The translations under genes were made by a program, and so were the position numbers. This document shows positions 36,690 to 48,383 of a stretch of 64,000 bases of DNA, piece after piece. Under the pieces are notes generated by a model. The model had not been told where the DNA came from. It ran no database searches and worked only from the letters and a program-made list of their open reading frames with translations. Positions within the stretch are counted from its first letter, which is position 1. Each line of letters opens with the position of its first letter. This DNA is from Cephalopachus bancanus (taxonomy: Eukaryota; Chordata; Mammalia; Primates; Tarsiidae), in NCBI GenBank assembly GCA_027257055.1, contig JAPVLO010000277.1, positions 4,216,001 through 4,280,000 on the forward strand. Direction: 5' to 3'.

Positions 36690-37760
36690 TGAGCTCACCA
36701 ACAAAAAGACAAGGAATTCCATTTTAAAAATGGGCAAAGGACTTGAAGAGACATTTTCCCAAAGGAGCCAACAAGCACATGGTCAAATTCATAAGTCTTC
36801 AGGGAAATGAAATACAGATCAAAACCAAAATGAGATGCCAGCTTATACCCACTAAGATGGCTATAATAATAACCATAATAATGAAGGACATGAACAAGTA
36901 TTAGTGAGAATATGGAGACATTGGGATCCATTGCTGGTGGGGATATAACACAGTGCAGTCAGAGTGGAAAATAGTTTGGTGGTTCCTCAAAGAGCGAAAC
37001 ACAGAGTTACCATATAACCTGGCAATTCCACTTCTAGGTACATACTCAAGAGAATTGAAAACACAGACTCAAACAGATACCTGTACGCCAAGTTTCACAG
37101 CAGTGTTATTCATGATAGCCAAAAGGCTAAACAACCCAAGTATCCACCAAAATACAAATGGATAAACAATGTGGTATATCCATACAATGGAATAGCCTTC
37201 AGCTTTTTTTTTTTTTTGAGTTGGAGTCTCACTCTGTCGCCCAGACTGGAGTCCGGCGATCCTTCCGCCTCAGCCTTCCCAGTAGTCGGAATTACAGGCA
37301 TGCGCTACCACACCCGGCTGATTTTTTGATTTGTTGTAGAGATGAGGTCTCGCTGCCCAGGCGGGTCTCGAACCCGCGGGCTCAGGCAATCCACTCACCT
37401 CAGCCTCCCAAAGGCGCGGGATTAAGGGATGAATTACTGATGCAAGCTACAGTGTGGATGAACCTTAAAAAAATAAGTGAAAGAAGTCAGCAACAAAAGA
37501 CTGCATATCATATGAAATGTCCAGAAGAGTCAAGTCAATAGAGACAGGAAGTAAATTAGTGATTGCTTAGGGCTGGCAGGGATAGGGGGAATGACGGGCT
37601 GATAGCTATGTATTTGTAGAGATGAAAACTGTTAACTGATTGTAGTGATGGTTGCACAACTCTCTGGATATACTATAAGGCCCTGAATGGTACCCTTCAA
37701 ATGGGTGATTTATCTAGCATGTGAATTATATCCCAATAATGCTGTTTTTTAAAAAAGAAA
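36690..37760 (+). mobile_element. Old L1 3' part, split by an Alu
   Basis: Sense L1M-type sequence: gggcaaaggacttgaagag, atgagatgccagcttatacc, aattccacttctaggtac, resuming after the Alu with gtggatgaaccttaaaa and ending ttatatcccaataatgc. Split at 37205-37425. Confidence 0.88.
37205..37425 (-). mobile_element. Alu with internal deletion, no clear duplication
   Basis: Antisense Alu missing about 40 bp (gactggagt joined to ccggcgatcc) and the last 25-30 bp of its 5' end. The L1 target seems to have lost a few bases (ttcagc to aagggatgaa) and I see no duplication, so this may be an atypical insertion. Confidence 0.85.
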
Positions 37761-38479
37761 AACAAAATTAGTGTAAAAACATTTCTGATTCAGAAAGACT
37801 GAACAAATTTGGGCTAATTACTGATGTGGAACTCTGCGTACAATTTTACAAGAGTAAGTAACAACAAAATATGTCGAGAAAACAGAACAACAAAATGTTA
37901 TGTATCAGTGCACAACTTGTCATCCGAGAAACTTACTGCCACAGCATTGTAATCACTTTGCTCATTAATATCAATGTGACAATAATAATGATGAAAACTA
38001 GACATATTTTCTTTTGCATTTTACCCAGGAGAACTTTTTCTGGTCTCTGTGTCTGTGTACATATGTGTCCATGAGTATGTATCTACATGTGTTATGCATA
38101 TACTTTCTGTGTGACTTGAGATGCATGCAAGTATGTACGAATGAGTCTGAGTCTGTGCATGTTTTAGTTATTCACATGCAGAGGCATGTACAAATTGCTG
38201 GCCAGGTCCTCTTTCATTCCTTAATGGCTGCATGTGTTCTTTTCACTTGCCCTTGATTGTGTGAATAACCTGTGCCTGACCCTGCCGAGGCGTGCTGCTA
38301 CCCAGGTGATTCAAATGCGCGGCTGGTGTTAGGAGCCACTGGGCACGGGTGTCTGTCAAGACACGAGCGTCTGACGAGCCTGGCACGAAGACTTCTTAGA
38401 CTGAGCATCTGGTTCTTCCTGGGTTTCATCTTCTGTTTCCCTAATATGTTTCACAGTCTGGCCTACTCAACAACAACAA
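37761..38479. other. Unassigned sequence
   Basis: TG/CA-rich around 38050-38170, no recognised gene or repeat. Confidence 0.4.
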
Positions 38480-39025
38480 CAGCAACAAAACTGGTGATGA
38501 AAGTATACATTCCGAGACTTAGAATGGAGCCTATTACAAGTGGGGAAGAACAAGGGAAAGACAGAAGGACAAAACCATTTTTTCCAAAAACATTGGCAAG
38601 GCCACACGTGGATGGTTTGGATTCAGAGGCCAGAGCAGGACACACACAGGTTCCAGGTGGTCCGAGGACAGAGTCAAGACAGAGCCTCGTTTGTGAAGAG
38701 AACAGCGACACCATCCCTGGGCCTGGGGGTCCCCTGTGGTCCTCGACTGCTGAGATATGCATTCGAGGTTTTCATTGGAAATGCCAAGGACACCACAGGA
38801 ACACTCATCCTTGTAAACCTGACCGTTTCACTCTTCCATGAACATGGTAAAGCACGTGGAAACCAGAACTGGCCCCTCCTGTACCTGCCCGGTGCCCCGT
38901 CAACACGTAGGACCATCAGTGGTTTTTGAAAAACTGGCTTTCTCCTTGTATTTTCCCCTTGTTTCCCCTCCCCCGTTCGAATAAGCTCCATTCTTAGTCT
39001 CAGGATGTAAACTTTTGTTAGTTGT
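38480..39025. repeat. Palindromic repeat of about 545 bp
   Basis: Left part (38480-38670) and right part (39025-38855 on minus) read alike: tgagacttagaatggagcc-type text, then gaacaagggaaagac, then a gtggatggtttgg/tgttgacgg region. Weaker pairing continues to a centre near 38755. Its two arms give similar peptide-like readings on opposite strands, which explains the facing open frames here. No family is recognised. Confidence 0.6.
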
Positions 39026-39094
39026 TTGGGTGGAATTAATAGGTGGGCCTCCCCTACTCCTAATCTACTGGGCATCTTTTTGTCCACATTGAAG

Positions 39095-39495
39095 GACGAT
39101 GGCACCAGTGAGACTCAACCCCCTCTGAGGCCAAGAGATTTATGAGAGCAGCGGCTACAGAGAGAGGGAAGAAGGTCTGTAACCGCCTGGTAGGGAAGGG
39201 GGAGTGAGAGAGTGAGGGCGAGAGAGGTCTGTATTTCTCGGTTTGGGAGGGGGCGGCCCGTGCTCTATCGGCGCCTGGCGGTGCCGGCCAGTGCCCTCTT
39301 AGGGTCTTTATTGGAGGGAGCTGTGAGGTAGTATTCCTATAGGGAGATAATATTTGTGTATAGGTTTAAGTTTTGCACGCGCAGGAAGAGCAGGAGCTTA
39401 GGGCCTTTGTTGTCATTGTTTGGTTCCATAGAGTGTTTTAGCGCCATCTCGGGAGACTCCCTTCTGGCTGTTCCCCGTGCCTTTCACACATGATC
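39095..39495 (-). repeat. Solitary LTR-like block
   Basis: The minus strand begins tgtgaaaggcacggggaac, carries gagatggcgct, a ccaataaagacc signal, and pyrimidine runs before ending near gttgagtctca. This is the layout of an LTR; no partner or internal sequence is present and no target duplication is clear. Confidence 0.45.
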
Positions 39496-39554
39496 TTGAG
39501 TGTTACTTTGTTTGTAAAATCTTTTCTCTTATGATTTAAAAAAAATAGATCTTA

Positions 39555-39841
39555 TTGGCTGGGCTGGGTGGCTCAGTCTGTCATCCCAGCACTTTGGGAG
39601 GCCGAGGAGAGTGGATTGCCTGAGTCCACAGGTTCAAGATCAGCCTGGGCAAATGGGCAAGACCTTGTCTCTACAATAAATAATAAAAAAAAAATTAGCT
39701 GGTGTGGTAGCGCCCACCTGTAGTTCCAGCTACTTGCTAGGCTAAGGTGGAAGGATCACGGGAGCCGCTGGGGTAGCAGGGAGCATGCCACTGCATTTCA
39801 GCCTGGGTAATGGAGTGAGACTCCAGACTCCAACTCAAATA
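39555..39841 (+). mobile_element. Alu, full length
   Basis: Ends in a repeated gactccagactccaactc and an (AT)n-containing tail that abuts the next L1. Confidence 0.88.
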
Positions 39842-40505
39842 TATATATATATTTTAGAGCAGCTTTAGGTTCACAGCAAAATTGAGCAGAAAGTACCCAG
39901 AATTTCCCATATTGCCCCCGTCCCACACTCCAACAGCCTCCCATGATCAATATTCCCACCAGAGTAGTGTATTTGTTACAATCCATGACCTACATTGACA
40001 TGTCATCATTGCCCAGAGTTCATCGTTTACACTAGAGTTTGCACTTGGTGGTGGACATTCTGTGGGTTTGGACAAATGTTCAGCGCCACGTATCCACCAC
40101 CATAGTATCATTCAGAGTATTTCCACTGCCCTAATAATCTTCTCTGCTCCACCAATTCATTCCTCCTTCCCCCAACCCCTGGCATCTACTGGTCTTGTTA
40201 CTGTCTCCATGGTTTTGCCTTTTCCAGAATGTCACATAGTTTAGAATCATACAGTATGCAGGCTTTTCAGATTGGCTTCTTTTATTTACTGGTATGCACT
40301 TAAGGTTCCTCCATGTCTTTTCACAGCTTAATACATCGTTTCTTCTAAAAGTTGAATGATATTCCATTGTATGGATGTGCCTTGATTTATTTATCCATTC
40401 ACCTACTGTAGTCCTACCTAGTTGCTTCCAGTTTTTGGCAACTATGAATAAAGCTGCTATAGGCATTCATGAATGCTTCATTCACACATTTATACAGTTT
40501 TTTTG

Positions 40506-40840
40506 TTTTGTTTATTTTTTAATTTTTTAATTTTTAAAAATTTATTTTTTTATTTGTATTTTTATTGAGTTGGAGTCTCACTCTGTCACCCAGACTGGAG
40601 TGCAGTGACCGCTCCCAGCAACCGCAGCCTCGACCTGCTGGGCTCCGGCGATCCTTCCGCCGCAGCCTTCCAAGTAGCCGGAATTACAGGCATGCGCTAC
40701 CACGCCCGGTTGATTTTTTTGATGTATTGTAGAGATGAGGTCTCGCTGCCCAGGCGGGTCTCGAACCCGTGGGCTCAGGCAATTCACTCACCTCAGCCTC
40801 CCAAAGGCGCGGGATTACAGGCTGAGCCACCGATCCCGGC
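40506..40840 (-). mobile_element. Alu, deletion subfamily, nested in L1
   Basis: 16-bp duplication ttatacagtttttttg at 40490-40505 and 40841-40856. It has ggtctcgctgcccaggcg, lacking the ccaagtt part, and aaaggcgcggg. Confidence 0.95.
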
Positions 40841-41574
40841 TTATACAGTTTTTTTGTATGAACTTAAGTTTTCATCTCATTTGGGTAAATAACAAGGAGT
40901 GTAATTGCTGGATTGTATGGTAAGAGTATGTTTAGATTTTTCATCCTCACCAGCAGTGAATGAGAGTTTCTGTTGTTTCACATCCTCACCAGTGCTTGGT
41001 GTTGTCAGTGGTCTGGATTCTGGCCTACTAGGTATGTATCTCATTGTTGTAATTTTCAGGTCCCTATGGACATATGATGTGAGGCATCTTTTCATATGCT
41101 TCCTTGTCATCTGTATCACTTATTGAGTGACGTGTGTCTGTTCAGGTCTTTGGTCTCTTTTATAATCAGGGTGTTTTCTTATTGTTGAGTTTTAAGAGTT
41201 CTTTGTATATAAGTCACCTACTGAAGGACAATCAGTGACCTACATTGATACATCAATGTCAAGCATAGATCTGTTCTCTTGTTGATCTAATTTATTAGGT
41301 ATGTCTTTTGCAAATATTTTCTCCCCATCTGTGGCATGTCTTCTCTTTCTCTTGACCGTGTCTTTCGCAGAGAAGTTTTTAGTTTCAATCAAGTTCAATT
41401 TATCAGTGATGTCTTTCATGATCATGCCTTTCATGTTGTATCTGAAAAGTCACTGCTCGAACTCAAAGTCATGAAGGTCATCTAAATTTTCTCCCGCGTT
41501 ATCTTCTTAGAGTTTTATAGTTTTGCACTTTACATTTAGGTCTGTGATCCATTTTGAGTTCATTTTTATGAAGG

Positions 41575-41822
41575 TATACATATGGGAGGAGAGTGCCAAA
41601 AGTGTATACGCATTTTGAGAGATATCATCTATGTATTACTTTTTGAAGTTAAATTAAGTTACAGTAACAGTAGACAGAGTGAAGTTTGCTCACCTGTGCT
41701 TCTGTTTTCTTTGTCCTGCTTGTTGCATGGCGATGCCAACATTCATTTGATTAATGCCATCTTTTGAGTGAATGTGATACTTAAAATATGTACAAATATT
41801 TTTGGCACCCCCTGTATATATA
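41575..41822. mobile_element. Mariner-like non-autonomous transposon
   Basis: About 245 bp with terminal inverted repeats: left ggagagtgccaaaagtgtat, right complement gggggtgccaaaaatatttg. Ends lie at TA, duplicated on both sides within otherwise continuous L1 text (gaagg|TA ... TA|aggtc). No coding capacity. Confidence 0.7.
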
Positions 41823-41894
41823 AGGTCAGTCTCTAGTTTCATTTTCTGGCGTGTGAATTGCTGGATGTTTTTTAGGCAAAAAAAAAAAAAAAAT

Positions 41895-42669
41895 CACGTC
41901 TTAAAGGGGTGTTGCATTTCGCCTTTGTGTGGGCCTTTTCAAAGTTGCACCATTCAAAAATCATTCTTAAACAGTTTTCAAACACCATTAGAGAAAGGCT
42001 TCTTTACAGAGTCTCAATCGGGGGCATGAACTTTTTGCTTATCACTTAGAAACAGCGTGGGTTCAGCCAAGCACCGATCTGTTCTCTTGTTGATCTGATT
42101 TTCTTTTCTTTTCCAGCATGGTTGCTAGCCAGGCAAGTCATGGCACTTACCAGCGACAGCCAGTCTCAGGTACACAAGGAGCTGGGGAAAAGGTTGCTGC
42201 CGATTTGGGTTTGGCGGGCAGCTGCTGTGTGGGGCCACGATCACGCAAACAGACCCCAAACTGTCTCTGGAAGGGAAAACACAAAGCAGAAACTACTGAG
42301 GAGGGCAGGAGGGGGTATTGGTGATTCAGTGTTTCATGGTTCCTTCCCGGTGAGTCATCACAGAAGCAATTTTCTCTAAAGGATGGTGAGGACCGTTTAG
42401 AGAACGGGGCCTGGTAAGTCGAGCTGAGACTAATTCTGCAAAGTGAATAAACCGCAGGGAAGGTGGGCCAGGCTGAAGCCCCCCGGCCTTGGGAGGCCAG
42501 GCTTGGATATGTGGGTTCCCCCAGCAGAAAACAATTTGAGTGCTTTCCCTGGGGGGCTCATGTGGGCTCACCCGTGCCTTGGTGGATAGGGAGGCGAGCG
42601 CCAGGCAAACAATGCGACTCTCTTCCACTTTTTCTGTCTCTTGGGCTCATTCCCTCCCTTGCTCGAGCC
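41895..42669. other. Unassigned sequence
   Basis: No gene or repeat recognised; starts after an A-run (41880-41893). Confidence 0.4.
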
Positions 42670-42670
42670 T

Positions 42671-42972
42671 GTTTTTTTTTTTTTCCCCTTGAGTCTGGGT
42701 CTCACTCTGTCACCCAGGCTGGAGTGCAGCGGCATGATCATGGCTCACTACAGCCTGGACTCCGGGCTCAGGCGGTTCTTCCATCTCAGCCTCCAGAGTA
42801 GCTGAGATTACAGATGTGTACCAACATGCATGGCTAATTTTCATTATTTGTTGTAGAGACAAGTTCTCACTATATTGCCTAGGCCTGTGGCAACTTCCGG
42901 GACTCAAGTGATCCGCCCACCTTGACCACCCAAAGCAGCGGGATTACAAGCGCGAGCCACCCTGCCCGGCTG
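42671..42972 (-). repeat. Old Alu
   Basis: Diverged antisense Alu (gagtctgggtctcactctg ... gcgagccaccctgcccggc). Lacks the young-family markers. Confidence 0.88.
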
Positions 42973-43172
42973 GCCTGAAGTTTGGACTGAGTCCCCTTCA
43001 AACCAGGCTATCGAGTATCTGCTCTGAGCCCAGACCTTGGACCAGCACTAGGTCCAGGGAACCGGGGAGGGGCGCAGAGGCACAGAATGTGTCAGCCATT
43101 CCGTTTTCCAAAGAGCTGGGAGCAGAGGTGTCAACATGTCAAAGCCGCCATGCTGACATCAGGATAATTTTT

Positions 43173-43460
43173 TTTTTTTTTTTTTTTTTTTTTAGTTGGA
43201 GTCTCACTCTGTCGCCCAGACTGGAGTGCAGTGGCCACCACAGCCTCGACCTGTTGGGCTCCAGCAATCCTTCTGCCTCAGCCTTCCAAGTAACTGGAAC
43301 TACAGACTCGCGCTACCACGCCCGGCTAATTTTTTTGATTTATTGTAGAGACGAGGTCTCGCCAAGTTGCCCAGGCGGGTCTTGAACCCGCGGGCTCAGG
43401 CAATTCACTCACCTCAGCCTCCCAAGGCACGGGATGACAGGCTGAGCCACCGAGCCTGGC
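43173..43460 (-). mobile_element. Alu, young family
   Basis: Duplication aggataattttt at 43161-43172 and 43464-43475. A 9-bp gap removes part of the gctcccggccaccgc word. Confidence 0.93.
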
Positions 43461-43475
43461 TATAGGATAATTTTT

Positions 43476-45194
43476 AATATTTGTGTCTCGACCATCACAA
43501 TGTCAGAAAACATACCACTGAACTTTCATCTTTAAAAATACCAAGCATATTGTATTGATATGCTTGACATTCACTGGATATATATTTTCTGTAAAGGTGA
43601 ATGGTCACCTTTAGGAGGGGCAAGGTGGCTGGGGCCAGGAGTCTGAAGGAGACTTATTTTTTGTGACTAAGTATAAAGGAGGCTTATTTACTCTTTGTAG
43701 CTTCAGAATTTTGTCCTTGCAGGTACACATATCCTACTGAAAAAAATCAAAGCAGCTAAGGAGAAAGATATATTACGTGCACTCCATGCCCAAGCATCAG
43801 CTGGGCTTAGATAGAGGTTGAGGGATAGGGGTAGGGTGAGGGTTAAGGTTAAGGATGTCTATTATGAGGGTTTCCTTGTAATTACAAGTGAGGTGAAAAG
43901 CAAATGGCAAAAGCAAGAGTGCATTTATATTGTGACATGAATGCTACGATCCTACCACCTTACAGTGTCTACCATACCAGAATGGCCCCATCTAGTGAAC
44001 TGGGCCAGAATGCCATGTCCTACACAAGCATACTCCCCCCTCAAAGAGTAGGCATCGCCTTCACCCCTGTGGCACTAAGGAGTAGCACTGGCAATACCAG
44101 CAGGGACCATGGTGAGTTCAGATGACCCCAGAAGGGAGATGGCAAGGAACTTGCCTTGTGTCTTGGAGCACAGGAGAGGTAGGTACGGGGTGTATGTAGC
44201 CGGGGGAAAGACTGCAGTCTTACTGACATTGAGATAGTATAGGGAAGGAACTTGGTTCTGGCAAACAGGAAACACGAACGGCCAAAAACGATGCTGGCCG
44301 AGCATTCCAGCCTGGACCACTGCAAGAAGAATTGAGGTCGGGTCACCTGCTCTGTTCGGCATGAAGCAGTTACAGAAGACCCCTTCAACCCTTTCCCCTT
44401 GAGAATAAGGAGGATGAACTGTCTCTGGGGGAATGACAGTAGAGGGAAGGAACTCGGTTCTGGTAAACAGAATCATAAGCAGCCAAAGATCTTAGTGGGC
44501 CTCACCGGTTCAGGCATCTTCCCTCTCCTGGCTTCTTGCCTCCCTCAACAAGCTGACACAAGTCACACAGCAGAGAGGGGGTTCCCTCCTAACTTAGCCG
44601 ATCAGGGAAACCTGACCGCCTGTCTCCTTGAATAACACCTTTCCAGAATAACACCTTGCTTGGAAACCAAAAGCAACCCGTTAAGAACCTGACCAGATCC
44701 AGCTGCCTGGGGCGACAAGATGGGCTCCAGCCCTGACCTGTCACTGACTTTTTCCTCATTATAATCTCATTGTCATACTAAAATCTCCACCCAAGGCAGG
44801 GCTTATCCACTCTGTTCCACATACGCGATGCATGTTAGGGCATGATGCCTCACTACGCTGGTGCAGAGAAAGCACATCTAAACATGCCTACGTGTCACTC
44901 TTTTTCCCAGCCCAACGTCCTTGAAATGACAAGAGTTGTGCTCTTCAGGGAGCTGTCACTGGAATCCCTTTCCTGCACTCTGCCTTTTGTGCTGTTCGAG
45001 CCCCAAGCCTATCAAACCTTGTCTGAGGAAGTTTCTGTTTGGTCCAGTGTTAATTTCTATCCACACGAGAGCCAAAGAACTGGGGGTTCGGGTGCAGGAG
45101 CAATGTCAGTGCCGCTGGGTAGAGAATGAATTTGGGCCAGTCTGGGGAGGATGTAGATCAGGCTACATTCTGCAGACAGTGGGGAGCCCCCCTC
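43476..45194. other. Unassigned, possibly LTR-derived
   Basis: A motif of about 45 bp occurs twice in direct order, 44239-44285 and 44434-44480 (both with gggaaggaac, ggttctgg, aaacag and gccaaa). The stretch 44600-45130 has LTR-like spacing but no recognised ends. 43812-43856 has scattered gggtta/gggtag words. Confidence 0.35.
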
Positions 45195-45405
45195 CCCACG
45201 TGGTCCTTCGATGCCACATCCCTAGCTGTGTGTTCTCGGGCAAGCTGCTTAACCTCTCTGTGCCTCAAGTTTTCTCATCTGTAAAATGAAGCTAACAAAG
45301 TGAGGACCGCTGTGAGCACTGAAAGTGGGCATATATGTCAAGATCAAAACAGTGACTGGCTTGTACTAAGTGTTTAATCCATGCTGGCTATTGCTGCTTT
45401 TATTA
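45195..45405 (-). repeat. MIR relic, long
   Basis: Antisense MIR in order: gtgttctcgggcaagctgc, aacctctctgtgcctcaag, tcatctgtaaaatgaagc, gtgagcactgaaag, and gtactaagtgtttaatcc. Confidence 0.8.
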
Positions 45406-45584
45406 CAGGAAGGTTAATCTGTTAAGTCAGATTAAAGGCGAGAGAAAAACTGGAGGCAGATAGGATAGTTAGGAGGAGCAGGGAGAGATGTAGTAATGGA
45501 AACAAAATTCCAGTTAGATAAGAGGAAGAAGTCCTAGTGTTGGATACTATAGGATGACTATGGTTAACAATAATACATAGTTTT

Positions 45585-45866
45585 GGCCAGGCTTGGTGGC
45601 TCAGCCTGTCATCCCAGCACTTTGGGAGACTGAGGTGAGTAGATTGCCTGAGCCCGCGGGTTCGAGACCAGCCCGGGCAACTTGGTGAGACCTCATCTCC
45701 ACAATAAATTAAAAATTAGCTGGGCGTGGTAGCACATGTTTGTAGTTCCGGAGCCCAGCAAGTCGACGCCGGGGTGGCCATGAGCACGCCACTGCACTCC
45801 AGCCTGGGCGACGGAGTGAGACTCCAACTCAAGAAAAAAAAAAATCCACACTTAAAAACAAAACGA
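45585..45866 (+). mobile_element. Alu with internal deletion
   Basis: Duplication aacaataatacatagttt (from 45567) and aacaataatatagagttt (45867-45884). The right arm lacks the gctactcggaaggctgagg region (tagttccg joined to gagcccagc). Confidence 0.92.
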
Positions 45867-45884
45867 AACAATAATATAGAGTTT

Positions 45885-46575
45885 CAAATAGTTAGACGGA
45901 GAATATGAAATGATCACAACACAAGGCAATGCGAAGAGTCTGAGATGATGGATGTGCTAATTACCCTGATCTGACCAATAGATGTGAAACGTATCAAAGC
46001 ATCACTCTGTAGCCCGCAAATAGGCACAATTATTCTGTGTCCATTTAAAAAGGCAGGGAAGACTCAGGTGACTGCTAGAGAAAACTTGAGGACAGAGCTC
46101 AGTATTTCGCTAAGTACTCAGGGGAAAGCAAGGAAGAGCAAAGTTCAAGACGCCTAAAAGCCTGGAGTCTGGGTGGCCGGGAGGATGCCGAAGCCATTAA
46201 CAGCCGCAGGAGTCAAGAAGGGCAGCGGCTTTGCAGGGACGAGGGAATGAAGTTTAATTTTAGATGACTTTGAGGTGACAGCGGGCATTACGGTAGAAAT
46301 GTCAAGAGAGCAATTGGAAATGGGTGACTGGTGCCCAGGCAGAGGGGACACGGTTGTCGCTAACAGATTCACGACTCGGATCAGAGCGGAGCGTGTCCGT
46401 GCAGAAAGGGAGATGCCCTCCCGGGGGAGCTGGCGGGGGGAGGGAGGGAGGGGGAAGAGGAAGAGGAGGAGGAGGCTGGATGCTCGACCCTATGATGTCA
46501 TCGGAGCCAAAGGAGTCAGGAGGCGTCCGCAGGGATTGACCACCAAGAAAAAGACTCCAGAGTGTGAAACGAGAT
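45885..46575. other. Unassigned; purine-rich at 46420-46475
   Basis: 46420-46475 is almost all G and A on plus. CpGs are moderately frequent from 46370 to 46545. No promoter or gene can be supported. Confidence 0.4.
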
Positions 46576-46591
46576 CAATACTGACATTTTA

Positions 46592-46879
46592 TTTTCTTTT
46601 ATTTTTTGAGTTGGAGTCTCACTCCGTCGCCCAGACTGGAGTGCAGTGGCCGCTCCCGGCCACCGCAGTCTCGACCCGCCGGGCTCCGGCGATCCTTCCG
46701 CCTCAGCCTCCGAGTAGCTGGAACTACAGGCGCGCGCTACCACACCCGGCTCATTTTGATTTATTGTAGAGATGAGGTCTCGCCAAGTTGCCCGGGCGGG
46801 TCTTGAACCCGCAGGCTCAGGCAGTCCACTCACCTTGGCCTCCAAAACGCAGGATGACAGGCTGAGCCACCGAGCCCGG
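46592..46879 (-). mobile_element. Alu, young family, GC-rich
   Basis: 16-bp perfect duplication caatactgacatttta at 46576-46591 and 46880-46895. Many CpGs remain, which suggests a recent insertion. Confidence 0.96.
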
Positions 46880-46895
46880 CAATACTGACATTTTA

Positions 46896-47439
46896 AAGCA
46901 CAGACGCTTTCTAGTTATGACATTTGAAGTAAAATACGAAAAGCAAGTTCGAAAACATGAAGCTGTTTTGCATCCTTCTTGTGTTTGGCAGGACACGTGC
47001 ATAAAGAAAAACGGCGCAAAAGACACACGACATAAAGGAAAACAAGTCTGACTGCAGTTCACTGAGCTGAAGTCTCTCAGCTTCTTTCCAGCGTTTTCCC
47101 CAGATGAGACATTTTCTTCACATCCTTCCGTTCTTGCCATTCTTCCAGCAAACATTTATTGAGCGCCTGCTGGGTGCATTCCCCAACTCCGGGAATACAA
47201 AGGTGAATGGGCGAGGTCCCAGGCCTGGAGCCGCTCCAGGAGGGAGCCCCAAGTCCCCTTCTTAATCCTGTCTCATTGGCTGTTGTGTCCCAACCCCAGA
47301 CCCCCCCTTTCTGTCCATCTGCTGCTGCACTTTGAATCTCGGTACTGAGTTCTCCGTTCACTCTTGTTCAGCCTGTTTCTTTCTGGAACTATTCTTTCCA
47401 CTCGGTGTTGAGACGCCTCCCCAGGCTGGGGCCTCCTTT
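46896..47439. other. Unassigned, with a MIR/L2-like patch
   Basis: 47145-47220 has agcaaacatttattgagcg and gggaatacaaaggtgaat, a motif of ancient mammalian repeats. The rest is not assigned. Confidence 0.4.
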
Positions 47440-47620
47440 CTGCCACACTCTGCCATTCCAGTCCCGCTCTCTCCTGTCCCCTACTAGGGCTTGTCATGTC
47501 CCCTAGAATTCTCCTTCCATGCCTGCTCCCCTGGCAAACTCCTGCTCATCCCTCAAGATCTTCCCCATAGAAGGCTTCCAGGATTCCCCTCAGGGAGTGC
47601 GCTCTGTCAACCTTCTGTAG
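47440..47620 (+). repeat. L2-like LINE relic
   Basis: ttccatgcctgctcccctgg, then gctcatccctcaagatcttc, as in the L2 3' region as remembered. Confidence 0.45.
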
Positions 47621-48277
47621 TCTTCCTTGCCATCGTGGGTTCTTGATAATAAGTGAATGGAGTCAATGAACCACTGCCAGGCAGTTTTATAATGTGGATT
47701 TTCGTGACGTGGCTGAATTTGCTGCTCGGGTTCCAGAGCCTGGAGAGACTGAATGAGGTGATAAGATGTGCTGTGATCTCTGTACTTCTCTGTGTTTGGT
47801 GCGAGTTTATGCATGCGCCTTCCTAATCAGTCCTACTTCCAACTCAGTGAGTAAAATTTCCTTAAGTGTTTTGAAACCACATTAAGAAATCCATATAAAT
47901 TCAATACACTTAATTTTCTTCATACGCACTATCCTGTAAATGCTTGACTGGGCAATTTATGACTTCAATGATCAAAACTTTTCCAAGTAACTTTTTAAAA
48001 AGTCTTATAAACCTAACTATGTTGAAATTTTAAGTAAAGCAAATCTCAAGCTTTCTTAAACACTCCAGCATTGATTACACATTTAGTCGAACTCTCTCAT
48101 GTCTTTTGACTTAAAATCCCAAGTCTAAAAAGTTTTATGGCATGTTTTAAGTTGGATTCACAGCTGATCTGTCAAATAATCTAAAATGTCAAATTCTTGG
48201 AAAAGTAACACTTTACCCCCAAAATCTTGAACCTGACTCTAAAGTATAAACTCTGCTGTGGTTAAAAATGAACTCAC
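47621..48277. other. Unassigned sequence
   Basis: A/T-rich, no gene or repeat recognised. Confidence 0.4.
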
Positions 48278-48383
48278 CCACTGAATAAACTCAGGTGAAG
48301 GAGTCAAACCTGAACCCTCTAGTCCCCGAGAAATGTCAAAGTCCACTCCTGGCACTGACATTTTGGTACCGAAGAAAAAGTAT
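48278..48383 (-). CDS. Candidate 106-nt exon, unknown gene
   Basis: On minus, a pyrimidine-containing tract ending in ggaaacag precedes it and a strong donor (gg|gtgagtt) follows. The frame is open throughout, with Phe-Phe-Phe-Gly-Thr-Lys-Met, then Val-Asp-Phe-Asp-Ile-Ser-Arg and Ser-Pro-Glu-Phe-Ile-Gln-Trp at the donor. The composition looks like real protein and the area is free of recognised repeats. I cannot name the protein. The frame also stays open past the donor for some codons, so chance is not excluded. Confidence 0.3.

Larger units (their letters stand above)
39845..41880 (-). mobile_element. L1 fragment, antisense, with nested insertions
   Basis: Antisense L1M from tagagcagctttaggttcac through ttttgccttttccagaatg, tgctggattgtatggtaag, gttgagttttaagagttc and atttaggtctgtgatcc. 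An Alu (40506-40840) and a small inverted-repeat transposon (41575-41822) interrupt it; L1 text resumes with aaggtcagtctctagtttc. Confidence 0.9.

Noticed and set aside
38272..39105. Facing open frames of 189 and 143 codons
   Set aside because: They read the two arms of a palindromic repeat, which explains their mutual similarity.
43812..43856. Second telomere-like array
   Set aside because: Only scattered gggtta, ggggta and ggttaa words with no regular phase, unlike 48644-48718.
46370..46545. CpG island and promoter
   Set aside because: The CpG-richer part is short, purine-biased and next to a CpG-rich Alu; no transcript start or exon can be supported.
46275..46769. 164-codon open frame crossing into an Alu
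   Set aside because: Its last third is antisense Alu translation, as are many 60-120 codon frames elsewhere in the window.
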